64,000 nt of DNA from Microplitis mediator (GCF_029852145.1 NC_079973.1:21470422-21534421); one strand, 5' to 3'; positions 35,350 to 46,865 are shown, numbered from the stretch's first letter. Numbers and translations are program-made. The notes: generated by a model from the letters alone, not told the origin.

Positions 35350-37336
35350 ATGGCATCTTCATATATCAAGGATGATCAAGGTAATATATTTTTCGTTTGT
35401 CTTGTAAATTAACTCTAGTAAATAATATAAATAATATTTATAACCTGTACAGTTGAGTATAAACAACTTTACTAATGATAGCTTGTACTTGAATACCGTA
35501 CCTACATTTTAATTTGTATATTAATAATTGTAGTTGTTATTTGACAGCTGGTAATTATTAATTAATTAAGTAATTATTTAATTTTTTATTTAAAGGTGGA
35601 ACTTTTATTCCGGCTAGTCAACGTCCTGATGGTACTTGGAGAAAACCTAGACGTGTTAGAGATGGATATGTTCCTCAAGAAGAAGTACCTTTGTAAGCAT
35701 TTTTTAAATTTTAATTACAAAAAGTATTTTAATAGTTAATAAATCCACGGATAATTTATTTTGCCATTAAAATTATTGATATAGTCAAGTAATTATTCAA
35801 ATAATTTTATAAATCTCATTATTATATTTAATGATCGAAGCTAACAGACAATTAACAATTTTTGGATTTTTTCTCCAATAAATCAATGACAAAAAAATAC
35901 TAAAAATATGCGCAGTAGAAAATTTAAAAAACTTTAGTATCATTTATTTTTAATGAGGACGAATGTTACTGAAAATTGACAATTTTTGTAATTTTGAAAT
36001 GAGGTAAAAGACCTAGTACCCGATCAGGGAACTAGTATTCGATCACTCCATGTATTTGTATAGATATATTCAGTAAAATTTAGTAAATATAGATATAAAA
36101 ATACATGAGTGATTGAATACTAGTTCCCTGATCGGATGCTGGGTTTCTCACCTTAAGTGAAGTAAATTCAAATCGAATAAAATTTAAAATATCCGCATGT
36201 ATAGAATTTGCAAATCTATATGTGCATTTTTTTAATTTTTATACTTTTAATTACATAAGTCATTTATTTGTAATTAAAAAATTTGTTTCATTTGATATAT
36301 TTACACTCATATTTATGATACTGAAATTAGCAAACGTCTAATAACTTTTGGGTTTTTTTAGAAACGATAAATTAAAAAAAAAAAAACTAGTTCAAAAAAT
36401 TGCACCTATAGTTTTTTTAATTTTCTGTATGTGCATATTTTTAGGTTTTTTCTTTTTATTTCACTAGTGAAAAAAAAAAAAATCCCGAAATTGTTTATTG
36501 ACTGCTAACTTGAAGATTATTTATATTTTGTATAATAGACTATTTTTATTATGAGATTTTTTAGAATTTCCGGGTAATTTTGAAAGTCTTTTTCTTTGTC
36601 CATAAATAGTTTATTGTATCTTAGGTCTGATAAAAAAATTTTTATATGATTTGTTCAGACAAATTAATTTGTGGAGAAGAAAACAATCGAAATTTATTAT
36701 ACTTATTAAAAATATTATTTGAGAGTTGTTTTAATTTAAAAAAGGATCATAGTTTAATTAATAAATAATTAATAATAATAATTTTTAATATTTTTTTATA
36801 GATACGAAAGTTTAGGAAAACAATTTCAAAAAAAGAAGATATCATATCCAGTAGGTATGTCTGCAGAATATGTAGCAGCACATAAAGCCAAAGTTGAAGC
36901 CGATCAAAAACGAATAATACCTGGTATGGTTGTCGTGAATGAAACTAAAAAGAAGAAAAAGAAATCAAAAAACAAAAGTACAAATGCGTTAGCTGATGAA
37001 GTTGAGAAAATGTCAGTCACTGATCTTACTAATAACGTCAGTACCGTTGATAATAAAAAAGCAACCAACAAATCAGTACAAAAACCAGCCAGTAATAGCA
37101 GTAAATCACCGCCAAAATCAGAGCCGTCAAACTCATCGCATATTGATACGACATCTCTGCTGAGTGACAGCATGAAACGTTTGAAAAATCTTCGTAAGAA
37201 AATACGCGAAATCGATCAGCTTGAGGGCAAAATAAAAAGCGGGGATTTAAAAAATCCTGACAAAGAAATAGTTGATAAAATAGCCAAAAAGAAAGATATT
37301 TTAGACGAAATTCAACTGTTAGAATCCAACCAGTAA
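35350..37336 (+). CDS. Pym: PYM homologue, partner of Y14 and Mago (EJC disassembly factor)
   Basis: Three coding exons, 35350-35380, 35596-35692 and 36802-37336, give a 220-residue protein; donor and acceptor phases agree. The N-terminus carries the Mago-Y14 binding block (TFIPASQRPDGTWRKPRRVR, then GYVPQEEVP), which in PYM contacts the Mago-Y14 heterodimer. A Lys-rich stretch (KKKKKKSKNK, about residue 90) and a charged helical C-terminus (MKRLKNLRKKIREIDQLE) match the ribosome-associated half of the family. The known role is removal of exon junction complexes from mRNA during translation, in the cytoplasm. The first exon holds only 31 coding bases; the ATG at 35350 was chosen because it begins the conserved block. 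The flanking spacer and intron 2 contain family B repeats. Identification is secure from the N-terminal motif and the overall size. Confidence 0.95.
35831..35943. mobile_element. Family B MITE, internally deleted (PYM intron 2)
   Basis: ATGATCGAAGCTAACAGACAA at one end and CTTTAGTATCAT at the other; only about half the usual length. Confidence 0.55.
36002..36156. mobile_element. Palindromic element N, intact (PYM intron 2)
   Basis: CCCGATCAGGGAACTAGTATT faces AATACTAGTTCCCTGATCGG across about 150 bp, with outer GGTAAAAGACC / GGTTTCTCACC. It reveals the uninterrupted form of 28926-29769. Confidence 0.75.
36315..36519. mobile_element. Family B MITE (PYM intron 2)
   Basis: ATGATACTGAAATTAGCAAACG at the left and GACTGCTAACTTGAAGAT at the right, with the TTGCACCTATAG core. 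Confidence 0.7.
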
Positions 37337-37870
37337 TTTTTAACTAAGTAATTAACGTGTCAATTAATATTAATAATATATATATTACCATTTGTATATT
37401 ACCTATTTTTTAATGAATATTTCGACCAATTGTATAAAATGTTTATGAAGAAAATTAGTTTTTCTTTAAATATAAAATACTATAAATAATATTTAATTAC
37501 TTAATGAGAGAATATATGATACTAATTGTGTAGGAAACAAGATATCTGAATATATATTTAAAGAATTTATTAGATAATATTTATATATTTTCATTGTAAT
37601 TTAAATCGTGATCGATTAGTTTACTAGTATATTCACTACGAATATTTGGATACCATCCATGTAACGCATGTTAATTAAATATTTACTCTATAAATAATCA
37701 TGAATTGAATTTATGTATACACAATTTTTTTTTAAATTATATACTACATTTTACATCAATAAATTTTGACGTAAAAATGAATGGCTGAGTATTGTTAATG
37801 ACCGAACAATTTTAATTTTAATTACGTTTTTTTTTTATAACTCTGACTACACTAAATAATCAATTTTTTT

Positions 37871-38066
37871 ATGAGTGAATATAGCAGACATCAGACAAAT
37901 TTAAAATTATCAATAAGTAGAGTAAATAATTTGAAAAGGAATATTTTTAAAAAAATGCACTTATTAATTTTAAAGTTTTTTAAATGCGCATTTTTTTTTT
38001 TTAATTATTTACTATATTTATTAATAATTTTGAATTTGTCTGATGTCTGCTGCATTCACACTCATA
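37871..38066. mobile_element. Family A foldback MITE, copy 1
   Basis: ATGAGTGAATATAGCAGACA faces TGTCTGCTGCATTCACACTCAT. ATTTTTTT borders both sides (37863-37870; 38067-38074), an 8-bp target duplication. The 95 bp to its right recurs inverted at 41283-41387. Confidence 0.82.
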
Positions 38067-38330
38067 TTTTTTTTATAAATATTCAATAATAAATACTCGA
38101 AAATTTAGTTGAATATTTATAAATTTTTTAATATGAAAAAAAATTACTATGAAGACTTTCACATGTTAAACATCACTTTTATGTGTAGGCTAGTAAACAA
38201 TTCAAATTCTCCGTTACTACAGTATTTAGGAACGGAAATTTTGCTTGGAGTCAGAGTAAGTACAAAAAAGTGCGATGTGGGTCTCACAAGCATTGTTATC
38301 CGAGTTGTTGCGAAGACCAGTCTGCAAACC

Positions 38331-38767
38331 ACGCTGGAATTAGCCGATAACTAACATTACACATTACTCCATTTTTATTTTATTTTTTTTTTTTTTTGTT
38401 TTGCTATTTTTCTTTTTTTTTCTTTTCTTTTTTTTTCGCACAAATAAGATCGTACAACGGTGTTTTTTTACTAACATTTCCTATATTTTTTTTTCACCGA
38501 TGGACAAAACCCATATTCTTATACTTAACGAGTACTAAAAGCTTTTACCTCGAAATTATTTAAACCTAAACATAAGGATCATAGTATCTGAGAAAAATAT
38601 TAATGCAAGCAGCTCCAATCCTGGAGACCAGCATTAAATAATCAGTGATGCATCACGCTTACCGTACAGGTGTAGAGTTTAAGTTTTTTGTTTGCAACCT
38701 ATGTATGTATTTTGTATAAAGATGTATATTTTTGTTATAATGCAAATAAACTTTATTTAAAAAAAAA
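38331..38767 (+). mobile_element. 5'-truncated LINE-like retrotransposon insertion
   Basis: A 437-bp sequence ending GCAAATAAACTTTATTTAAA plus an A tail is bounded by a 15-bp direct repeat, ACCAGTCTGCAAACC (38316-38330 and 38768-38782). A poly(A) end with a target duplication and no internal promoter or coding sequence is the signature of a truncated non-LTR insertion. Confidence 0.85.
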
Positions 38768-38825
38768 ACCAGTCTGCAAACCCATGTAGCGCTGGTTCGA
38801 GTGGCGCTCGGGTACTTGCTTTTGC

Positions 38826-38828
<3 letters not shown>

Positions 38829-38857
<29 letters not shown>
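38829..38857. repeat. Poly(T) tract
   Basis: A long uninterrupted T run downstream of the LINE insertion. Confidence 0.8.
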
Positions 38858-38859
<2 letters not shown>

Positions 38860-38954
38860 TTTTTTACAATCTATCCTCCGGTAAAAAAAATAAGAAACGT
38901 GGGTACACTATCGTCTAATCAATCACGACCGCGAACAATTGTGTCAGCGGACTT

Positions 38955-39148
38955 CTGAGTGTAAATGTAGCAGACATCAGACAAATTTAAAATTATAAAT
39001 AATTAATGAAATGAAATTTTAAAAAAATGCACATTAAAAAAATTTTGAACTTAAAAAGTGCATTTTTCGTAAATATTATTTTTTTTATTATTAACTCTAT
39101 TTATTTATAATTTTAAATTTCTCTGATGTCTGCTACATTTACACTTAT
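38955..39148. mobile_element. Family A foldback MITE, copy 2
   Basis: TGAGTGTAAATGTAGCAGACA faces TGTCTGCTACATTTACACTTA; the flanks GCGGACTT at 38947-38954 and 39149-39156 are an exact 8-bp target duplication. Confidence 0.88.
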
Positions 39149-39409
39149 GCGGACTTAGAGTATTTTTTTCTTTATATTTAAAATTTTTTACTTTTTTTTT
39201 ACACTAATGTTTTACTTCGCTATAGAGATACAAAGTTAATTATCATTAATAATCTAATCAATAAGTAATTTCAGTCTTATTAGCAGTAAAACTAGTGATT
39301 AGCAGATATTATATTTTTTTTAATTAATAAATCACCCATTTTATTTTTGATCTTTTTTTTATTCCTTCTGAATTTCAATTACGAAACAATTTTTTTATTA
39401 ATTAAATAC

Positions 39410-39969
39410 ATGAGTGTGAATGTAGCAGACAATTTTCAATTTTTTAAATTTTAGAATAAATGAATAAAATGTAAGTAGAGGAAACTTAAAAAATTCATGT
39501 TTAGATAAATGCAAAATCCGTACGCGCATTTTTTTAAATTTCATTATTTTAATTAATTTAGATAAATTAATATTCGGTAAATTTAAATATTTCAAAAATA
39601 AATTATTAGAAATTGGAGAAAAATTAAAAATCTACACGAGCATTTTTTTTAAATTTGAAAATTTTTTTTTTTTTCTAAAGTTATAAGCTTTTTCATTTTT
39701 AAAATGGCGGGTGTCGGCTAACTTCACGGTCATTAATTATTCTTATTGCTTGCGCGGTAAATTTAGATATTTAAAAAATAACTTATTGGAAATGGGAGAA
39801 AAATGAAAATTCGTGAATCAAAATAAATGGCGGCAGAATTGATAGAAAAATATTTGAAATATTAAAAAAAAAAGAATACGCACTCGCAGCGCATTTCGGA
39901 ATGCACCTTTATTTATTTATTTCAAATTTATAAATTGTCTCATTACATATCTGCTACATTACACTCATT
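39410..39969. mobile_element. Family A foldback MITE, copy 3, rearranged
   Basis: Ends ATGAGTGTGAATGTAGCAGAC and ATCTGCTACATTACACTCAT are present. The inside is longer than usual, with a B-like segment (GTCGGCTAACTTCACGGTCAT near 39712). No target duplication was identified. Confidence 0.65.
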
Positions 39970-40328
39970 GAGGCACCTGTATTTTATTTGAACTACTCTA
40001 CTCGACTCAATCCGCACAAAAAATGCGCAGAATCGAGTAAATCACTCGGAAAAGAAAAAGCACGAGATGACATCTGTCTCACTTCGTTGGAACAGTTTCC
40101 ACTTACAGGGACTTGACCATATGAGAGTATTGAATTTCACATATATACATATACATATTATATATATATGTTCGAAAACACATGGATCAACAACCTAACC
40201 TTTGAGGCCTTTGAGTAAAAGTGAGTAGCTAAATTTAAAATTTAAAAATTTATAATATTAATAATAATAATAAAAAATCAAATCTTATTACAGTTAAAAA
40301 TAAATAAAAATAATAAGCAAACAATAAA

Positions 40329-40787
40329 ATGGCTGGAGTTTTATTTGAAGATATTTTTAACGTAAAGGACATAGATCCTGAAGGAAAAAAATTCGATCGA
40401 GTAAGTCGATTGCACTGTGAGTCTGAGTCATTTAAAATGGATCTGATACTGGACATCAACAGCTGGCTCTACCCCATGGAACTCGGTGACAAATTTCGTC
40501 TGGTTCTGGCGACAACACTCCGAGAAGATGGTTATCCTGATGGAGGAGATTGGGCAGCAATTGAGCAGCTACCAGGCGGATCTCGAGCGGACAGTTTCGA
40601 GTACGTCATGTCAGGAAAAGTTTATCGTATGGAAGGTGATGAAGCCACAAACGAACCAGGAAGTAGACTTTCTGCTTACGTTTCTTTCGGTGGACTTCTC
40701 ATGAGGCTCCAAGGCGATGCAAACAATCTCCATGGATTTGAGATTGATCAACATATGTACTTACTAATGAAACGACTTGCCTTTTAG
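40329..40787 (+). CDS. RpII/Rpb8: RNA polymerase I/II/III shared subunit RPABC3 (RPB8)
   Basis: A single uninterrupted frame encodes 152 residues, close to the usual 150 for the family. It starts MAGVLFEDIFNVKDIDPEG and ends HMYLLMKRLAF, both typical of RPB8. Internal motifs include FKMDLILDINSWLYP and a Y-V-S-F-GG-LLMRL block forming the C-terminal OB-fold strands. RPB8 is a nuclear structural subunit common to all three RNA polymerases. The gene has no introns here, unlike its intron-bearing neighbours, and lies between inverted copies of a roughly 290-bp repeat unit (37871-38163 and 41283-41593). Downstream, 1.15 kb separates it from CDC16. Start choice is clear: the frame has no upstream in-frame conserved residues and the ATG begins the conserved protein. 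Confidence 0.97.
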   Translation: MAGVLFEDIFNVKDIDPEGKKFDRVSRLHCESESFKMDLILDINSWLYPMELGDKFRLVLATTLREDGYPDGGDWAAIEQLPGGSRADSFEYVMSGKVYRMEGDEATNEPGSRLSAYVSFGGLLMRLQGDANNLHGFEIDQHMYLLMKRLAF

Positions 40788-40982
40788 TTTATTTATTTAA
40801 CTATAAATCTTTAAGACATTTATTTTATAATTACTCTTAGGATATTGTCATTCAATGAGAAACTGATAACTTTTTTTTTTTTTAATAAATTTACTTAGCA
40901 TTTAGATAAATTAATTGATGGATTTGTACTGATATATTTTATAAATAAACAGTTGTTAATTATAATTTTACGTATTTATTTA

Positions 40983-41694
40983 TGATACTTAAATTAGCTG
41001 ACGTCTAATAATTTTTAGATTTTTGAATGAGTGTAAATGTAGCAGCCAGTTGTCAATTTTTTAAATTTTAGAATAAATGAATAAAATTTAAGTAGAGTGA
41101 ATATTAAAAAATGCATATATAGATAAATGCGAAATCCGTACGCGCTTTTTTTTAAATTTCATTATTTGTTTATTTCAAATTAATAAATTGTCTGATGTCT
41201 GCTACATTCATATTTATACTCCTACTTTAGTAGCAGAGAATTTGAATTATTTACTAGCATACATATAAAAATAATATGTAATATATGAAAGTCCTCATAG
41301 TAATTTTTTTTCATACTAAAAAATTTATAAATATTCAACTAAATTTTCGAGTATTTATTATTGAATATTTATAAAAAAAAAAAAATACGAGTGTGAATGT
41401 AGCAGACATCAGAGAAATTTAAACTTATAAGTAAATAGAGTAAATAATTAATAAAATAATATTTATAAAAAATGCACTTATTAATTTTAAAACTTTTTAA
41501 ATGCGCATTTTAAAAAAATTTTATTTTATTAATTATTTGCTTCATTTATTTATAATTTTAAATTTCTTTGATATCTGCTACATTCACACTCATATTTTTG
41601 AAAAACAATAAATTATAAAAAAAAAAGTATTTAAAAAAATTACACCTATATTTTAATTTTCTACATTTGAACTGTCTGCTAACTTAAGGATCAT
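40983..41694. mobile_element. Family B MITE split by a family A composite
   Basis: Left part 40983-41026 (GATACTTAAATTAGCTGACG) and right part 41594-41694 (ending CTGCTAACTTAAGGATCAT) are the two halves of one family B element. Confidence 0.78.
41027..41593. mobile_element. Composite family A element (567 bp) inserted in a family B MITE
   Basis: A left family A palindrome (41027-41217), a 170-bp centre and a right family A palindrome (41388-41593) are bounded as a unit by ATTTTTGA at 41019-41026 and 41594-41601. The centre and right palindrome equal an inverted copy of 37871-38163. Confidence 0.82.
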
Positions 41695-41941
41695 ATTCAT
41701 TTATTTATTTATTGAAGAGTTTAGTTATTGCAATTTTTTACATATATATTTTAAGTTAATTATTGATGTAGATAAAGTAGATCCTGATATTTAGTCATAA
41801 TGATAAGAATGTTTTAGTCGTTTTAGTTACCGGTTCATAACCTTAATAATGAAATATATATTTGAATTTTCTAATTATTTTTATTGATAATTACAGTAAA
41901 TTGTATAAAATAGACAATTGTGGTGATTTAAAATATTTAAA

Positions 41942-44900
41942 ATGTCACGACTGGAGTCTGACATTGATTGCAATGGAATGCAAAATTTAAATGACACTAA
42001 AAATATTAATTTAGACAATTTTAGAAAGCTAGTCAAATCTTATATTGATTCAGTAAGTAAACAAATTAATAAATTTATTTATATCAGTATATATATTATT
42101 TATTAAGGATACTGTAGTTAGTCGACGTCTAATAATTTTTGAATTTTTTTAAAAACGATAAATTATTTTTAAAAAAAGTATTTAATAAATTGCACCTGTA
42201 GCTTTTTTAATTTTCTACTCGCACATATTTTTAGTTGTTTTTTTAATTGATTTGTTTAAAAAATATCCAAAAATTTTCTATTGTCTATTAACTTCAAAAT
42301 CATTATTTATTAATAATATATTATTATTTTATTTAGCACTTGTATAGCGCGGCATTATTCTGGGCTGATAAAGTTGTTTCTTTGAGCAATGAAGAACCCA
42401 GGGATATTTGTACATTAGCACAATGTATGTATTTGATGAAACAATATCACAGAGCTGCTCATTTAATCCGAAGCCGTGGCTTGGAGAAGGTAAATATTAA
42501 AATATATTTATTTATTCCCTTCACTACGTACAACTACTAGTTTTTTACAGACTATTCCTTTATATTTTTTTATATACTCTATCAAAAAATCCATGTAGAA
42601 GTTCAGCCTAGAGTCCTATGTGGGTTCCTACATGGTGGTTTCAGATTGATTTCCATATGGTTTCCTATAGAAATCCAGCATAGATCTCGATATAGATTCT
42701 TACATGGGTTCCTATGGAAATCCATACCATGTTAAATCCATATGGAAATTTTGTATGGATTAGGAATTAGGAAAATTAACAAAAATCGTCCCGTTGTTGA
42801 TAAAAACAAATTGATGAAAAAAAATATATCTTGCCAATAAAATATTAATCTGTTCTTTTATTACCATACGCGTATCAATAGACGATAGACACAGAAATCC
42901 AGATACCTCGGATTCTATAGAAATTACTTATGTAGAAACTCAGATATCCTAGTTCTTATGTCAAGTTCCTAGATGGGAATCTAGATACCCACAGCTTCCT
43001 ATGTGAGTTTCCTCTATGAGAATTCAGGGACCCACAGTGTCCTGTATGGAGTTCCCATACGGGAATCCAGAGACCCATGGTTTCCTACATGGATTCTTAT
43101 ATAAATCCATATACTCCTATATGAATTCCTATTGATTCTTACATAAATCGATACTTTCCTATCTGGGTTTCCATACACTCCCCATGGATTTTTTTGATAG
43201 GGTATTAATTTCTTTATCTTCCTAGTTTTAATCTTTGGTTTCCTTTGACAATCCTTGATTTTACTTCACTTCTTTGCACTTTTTCCCCGTTTTTTGATCA
43301 ATTTGTTGCTCATACTCCTTAACATACTCCACAATCACCTTCACCGGCTCCCCACTTAGCGCTTTTATTTTCCTGAGCCAGCTGTTCTTCCTTTTTTTCT
43401 TCTCCACTTGTCCATCGCCTCCACTGTCTCGTCCCTTAATTTCCTCTTATTGTTAATCAGGACCAGATGTGGCTGGTCCTCTTCCTCCGCAGCGCAAGCT
43501 CTTCACTGCGGATCCTGGTCTATTCTTCCTTGTAGTCTACTTCCATTTTCCTATCCTTGGAAAAGGTAAATAATTTATTGTAAATATTTTATAATTTATT
43601 TTTACTTTTACATCTGCAGACTGATTCAATGTGTCATTATTTAACAATAAGAAGTCTACTTGAAGCTAAAGAGTTCACAGAAGCTCTCCAGATTATCAAT
43701 GAAACGGAATTATGTACGAGTATGTCACAGACCGGTGTTAGTTTTATGGAGCACACAAATTTTATGCAAGATGCGCCAAAAAATGTAAGCATTTAATCAC
43801 TAATTTCTACAATACTCAGTAAATTGATAAAAATGATAATTAATATTTTCATTACTTGATAATTTAATCAGGTACAGAGCTCGATATTTTACGTTAAAGG
43901 ACGAGTGCACGAAGCTACTGATAACAGATCAGTAGCTGCAGACTGTTATAAACAAGCTCTACATTACGATGTCTATTCTTATCAAGCATTTGAAGCATTA
44001 GTACAAAACCAAATGCTTTCAGCTGCAGAAGGTACATAATAATCATCACCCATCACTTCACTTTCAATCTTAAAGTTTTCTTAAAAAATTATTTCAACAG
44101 AAAAAGAATTGTTAGATTCATTGCCATTCAACGAGCAGTGTTCAGAAGCAGATCGTGATTTACTTAAATTATTGTATGAGAGTAAATTGAAAAAATATCA
44201 AGCACCTATGGATGATTTATCAATAACTTGTGGTGCAAAAGGTGTTCTTGTAACGGACAGACTGCAGGATAATTTAGATATGCAAGTAGCAAAAGCTGAA
44301 AGATTGTATTATAATTGTGATTATCAGCAGTGTTTTTCATTAACTGAGACGTGAGAATAATTTTTATAATGTCATACTTTAAGTTATTACTTCCCTGGTG
44401 GATCCAAATTACAGTAATTACCGTAATTTATGGTATCCCGAAGGATTACGGCATTTTACCGAAAAGTGAAGTGTTTTACGATAAAATACCGCAATTTACG
44501 GTAGAATACGGTATTTTAAGGCACACGTGTGGTATTTCACAGAAAAAGAACGGCATTTTTGCCATAAATTTGCGGTAAACTTGCGGTATTTTACTGTAAA
44601 GTGAAGTATTTTAGATTAAATACTATAATTTACGGCAAAAATACAGCATATTACTGTAAACGTACGGTATTTCACAGCTAAAGTGCGGAATTTCCACCGT
44701 AAATTTGCAGCAAGCCTACGGTATTTTACCATAAAGTGAAGTATTGCACTGTAAAAACTGTAAAACTAAAAAATCGTACGGTGCTTACGATAAAAATGTC
44801 GCAATTTCGCGGTAAATTGCGGCAAAGTTCCTATAAAAATGCCATATTTTACCGTAAATTACTGCAAAAATGCGGTAGATTACCGTAATTTGGATCCACC

Positions 44901-46341
44901 AGAGTGCTATTAACTTATCAATATTTTTTTTTCTTCTATAGAATCTTAAAAAAAGATCCGTACCACAATTGTTGCCTACCAGTTCACATTGCCTGTTTAG
45001 TAGAACTAAAAAAAACTAATGGTTAGTTGATACTATTTAGTTATTTAGTTATTAATAATGCAACATAATTATTAATGAAAATCATTTAAAATAAATTACA
45101 GCATTATTTTATCTTGCTCATAAGCTTGTCGACTTGTATCCTGACATGGCACTGGCATGGTTCGCTGTTGGATGTTATTATTTTGCAATTGGTAAGTTTA
45201 TTGATACTTAAGTATTAAAGTCATGAAGTAGTTCGTTAATGGTTGATGATTAACAGGAAAAAGTGATCATGCAAGAAGATATTTGGCTAAAGCCACAGCT
45301 CTGGATCGGCTATTCGGACCAGCTTGGCTAGCATACGGACACTCATTTGCTGTAGAAAATGAACATGATCAAGCAATGGCTGCCTATTTTAAAGCATCAC
45401 AATTGATGAAAGGCTGTCATCTTCCTCTTTTGTATATCGGACTCGAGTGTGGGCTAACAAATAATCTTAAACTAGCTGACAAGTTTTTCCAACAAGCTCA
45501 AAGTATCGCGCCCAATGATCCGTTTGTCATTCATGAGACCGGAGTTATTTCATTTTCTAATCTAGAGTAAAGTATTTTAATTATTTTAAATAATTTTAAA
45601 GTGAATATCAGATTAAAATATTTTTTTTTTGATGAAGTTATAAGACAGCAGAGCGTCAATTTAAAGAAGCACTGAGTAAAATTCAAATCGGAGGAAAAAA
45701 TATTGTCTTACCCAGTAAATGGGAACCGCTTCTCAATAATTTAGGACACACTTGTAGAAAATTGAAAAAATATGAGGAGGCTTTGGATTATCATCAACAA
45801 GCTTTGGTTCTAAATCCTCTAAATCCGTCAACTTATTCAGCAATTGGATTCATTCATGCGCTTATTGGTAATACACAGGAAGCTGTTGATGCTTTTCATC
45901 GAGCACTTGGTCTTAGGAGAGATGACACTTTTACTACGACGATGCTAGGATATGTTTTAGAACAATTGATTGATGAAAGTCCACCTTTCCCAGGTAATTT
46001 ATTTTATTAACAATTAATGAATAAATGATTTATTGTTGGTTATAATTATTGCAGATGCACCAACTGAAATGCCAAAATACAAATTCCCAGAAGTACCTTT
46101 GACAACGGAACCCACGGAAACAACAGAAAATTCAGCAGCTGGAACTGCAGGAGCTCCGGAACAAGAAATTGATAAATTGCGTGTTAATTTATTTTCATCT
46201 TGGGGTGATGACAATACTGGTAAATCTGAAGAAAATGCACCACGTCAAACAGAACGTCCTAGTGACGTTAACTATTCGTCTGGTGAAATGGACTCCGAGG
46301 TTGAGATGTTAGACTCTTCGACAGCGCATATTGAATATTAA
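41942..46341 (+). CDS. Cdc16: Anaphase-promoting complex subunit 6 (CDC16), TPR protein
   Basis: Ten coding exons: 41942-42052, 42337-42489, 43620-43784, 43872-44031, 44101-44350, 44942-45021, 45102-45191, 45257-45566, 45638-45993, 46055-46341. They total 1962 nt (653 residues plus stop) with all phases consistent. The product is a tandem tetratricopeptide protein; clear repeats include LFYLAHKLVDLYPDMALAW, LAKATALDRLFGPAWLAYGH and ALDYHQQALVLNPLNPSTYS. CDC16 is a scaffold TPR subunit of the APC/C ubiquitin ligase that drives mitotic exit. Length is slightly above the roughly 620 residues of the human protein, the excess lying in the acidic, Thr/Ser-rich C-terminus. Introns 1, 2 and 5 carry, respectively, a family B repeat, a 626-bp TA-flanked MITE (42577-43202) and a GGATCC-ended palindromic element (44395-44902). 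Confidence 0.97.
42107..42303. mobile_element. Family B MITE in CDC16 intron 1
   Basis: GGATACTGTAGTTAGTCGACG at the left and TGTCTATTAACTTCAAAATCA at the right. ATTATTTATTAA occurs on both sides, a possible target duplication, although this sequence is A+T-rich enough to arise by chance. Confidence 0.7.
42577..43202. mobile_element. TA-flanked MITE G in CDC16 intron 2
   Basis: CTCTATCAAAAAATCCATG pairs with CATGGATTTTTTTGATAGGG; TA borders both ends (42575-42576, 43203-43204). Part of the interior repeats TCCTATGTGGGTTCC/CCATATGG-type units. Confidence 0.82.
43205..43619. other. Rest of CDC16 intron 2
   Basis: Pyrimidine-rich sequence with an unusual CT-rich, slightly G+C-richer patch (43310-43560) but no recognisable frame or element. 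Confidence 0.4.
44395..44902. mobile_element. Palindromic MITE H with GGATCC ends in CDC16 intron 5
   Basis: CTGGTGGATCCAAATTAC pairs perfectly with GTAATTTGGATCCACCAG. The 508-bp interior is a mosaic of TTTACGGTA/TACCGTAAA units in both orientations. Confidence 0.85.
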
Positions 46342-46348
46342 ATCATTT

Positions 46349-46354
46349 AATAAA
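46349..46354 (+). terminator. Poly(A) signal of CDC16
   Basis: An AATAAA hexamer begins eight bases after the CDC16 stop codon, in an A+T-rich stretch. It is the nearest canonical signal; such a short 3' UTR would be unusual, so a later site may also be used. Confidence 0.4.
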
Positions 46355-46650
46355 ATGCTGGTTTTTTTAAATACATTTTTTTTTTTATAAATATAAATTA
46401 TTATTATAAAGTAGTTTCTTTAATTTAATTCCATTTAAGTGCACACTTTTTAGAAAATCTATTTTATAAAAACGTAAATAAATATTTTTAAATGTAATTT
46501 TTATTTTTTCAAATAATGGTAATGTAATTAGCAATTAATGATCCTTTTTTCTCAAAAAAATCGATTGAAAATCCATAGAAAAAATTCTATAGAAAATACA
46601 TAGAACATCTATAAAAAATCCATAGAAAATCAGTAGAACATCTTGAATTT

Positions 46651-46857
46651 ATGAATGTGAATGTAGCAGACATCAAACAAATTTAAAATTTGAAATAAAT
46701 AGAGTAAATAATTCATAAAAAAATATTTATAAAAAATGCACTTATTGATTTTATAATTTTTCAAACGCGCACTTTTTAAAAATTTTATTTTATTAATTAT
46801 TTACCCTATTTATTTAAAATTTTAAATTTGTCTGATGTCTGCTACATCCACCCTCAT
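46651..46857. mobile_element. Family A foldback MITE, CDC16-orb spacer
   Basis: ATGAATGTGAATGTAGCAGACA faces TGTCTGCTACATCCACCCTCAT; directly followed by a family B copy. Confidence 0.75.
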
Positions 46858-46865
46858 GAACTTAC

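Noticed and set aside
36904..37173. 89-codon minus frame opposite PYM
   Set aside because: Antisense shadow of the Lys/Ser-rich PYM exon.
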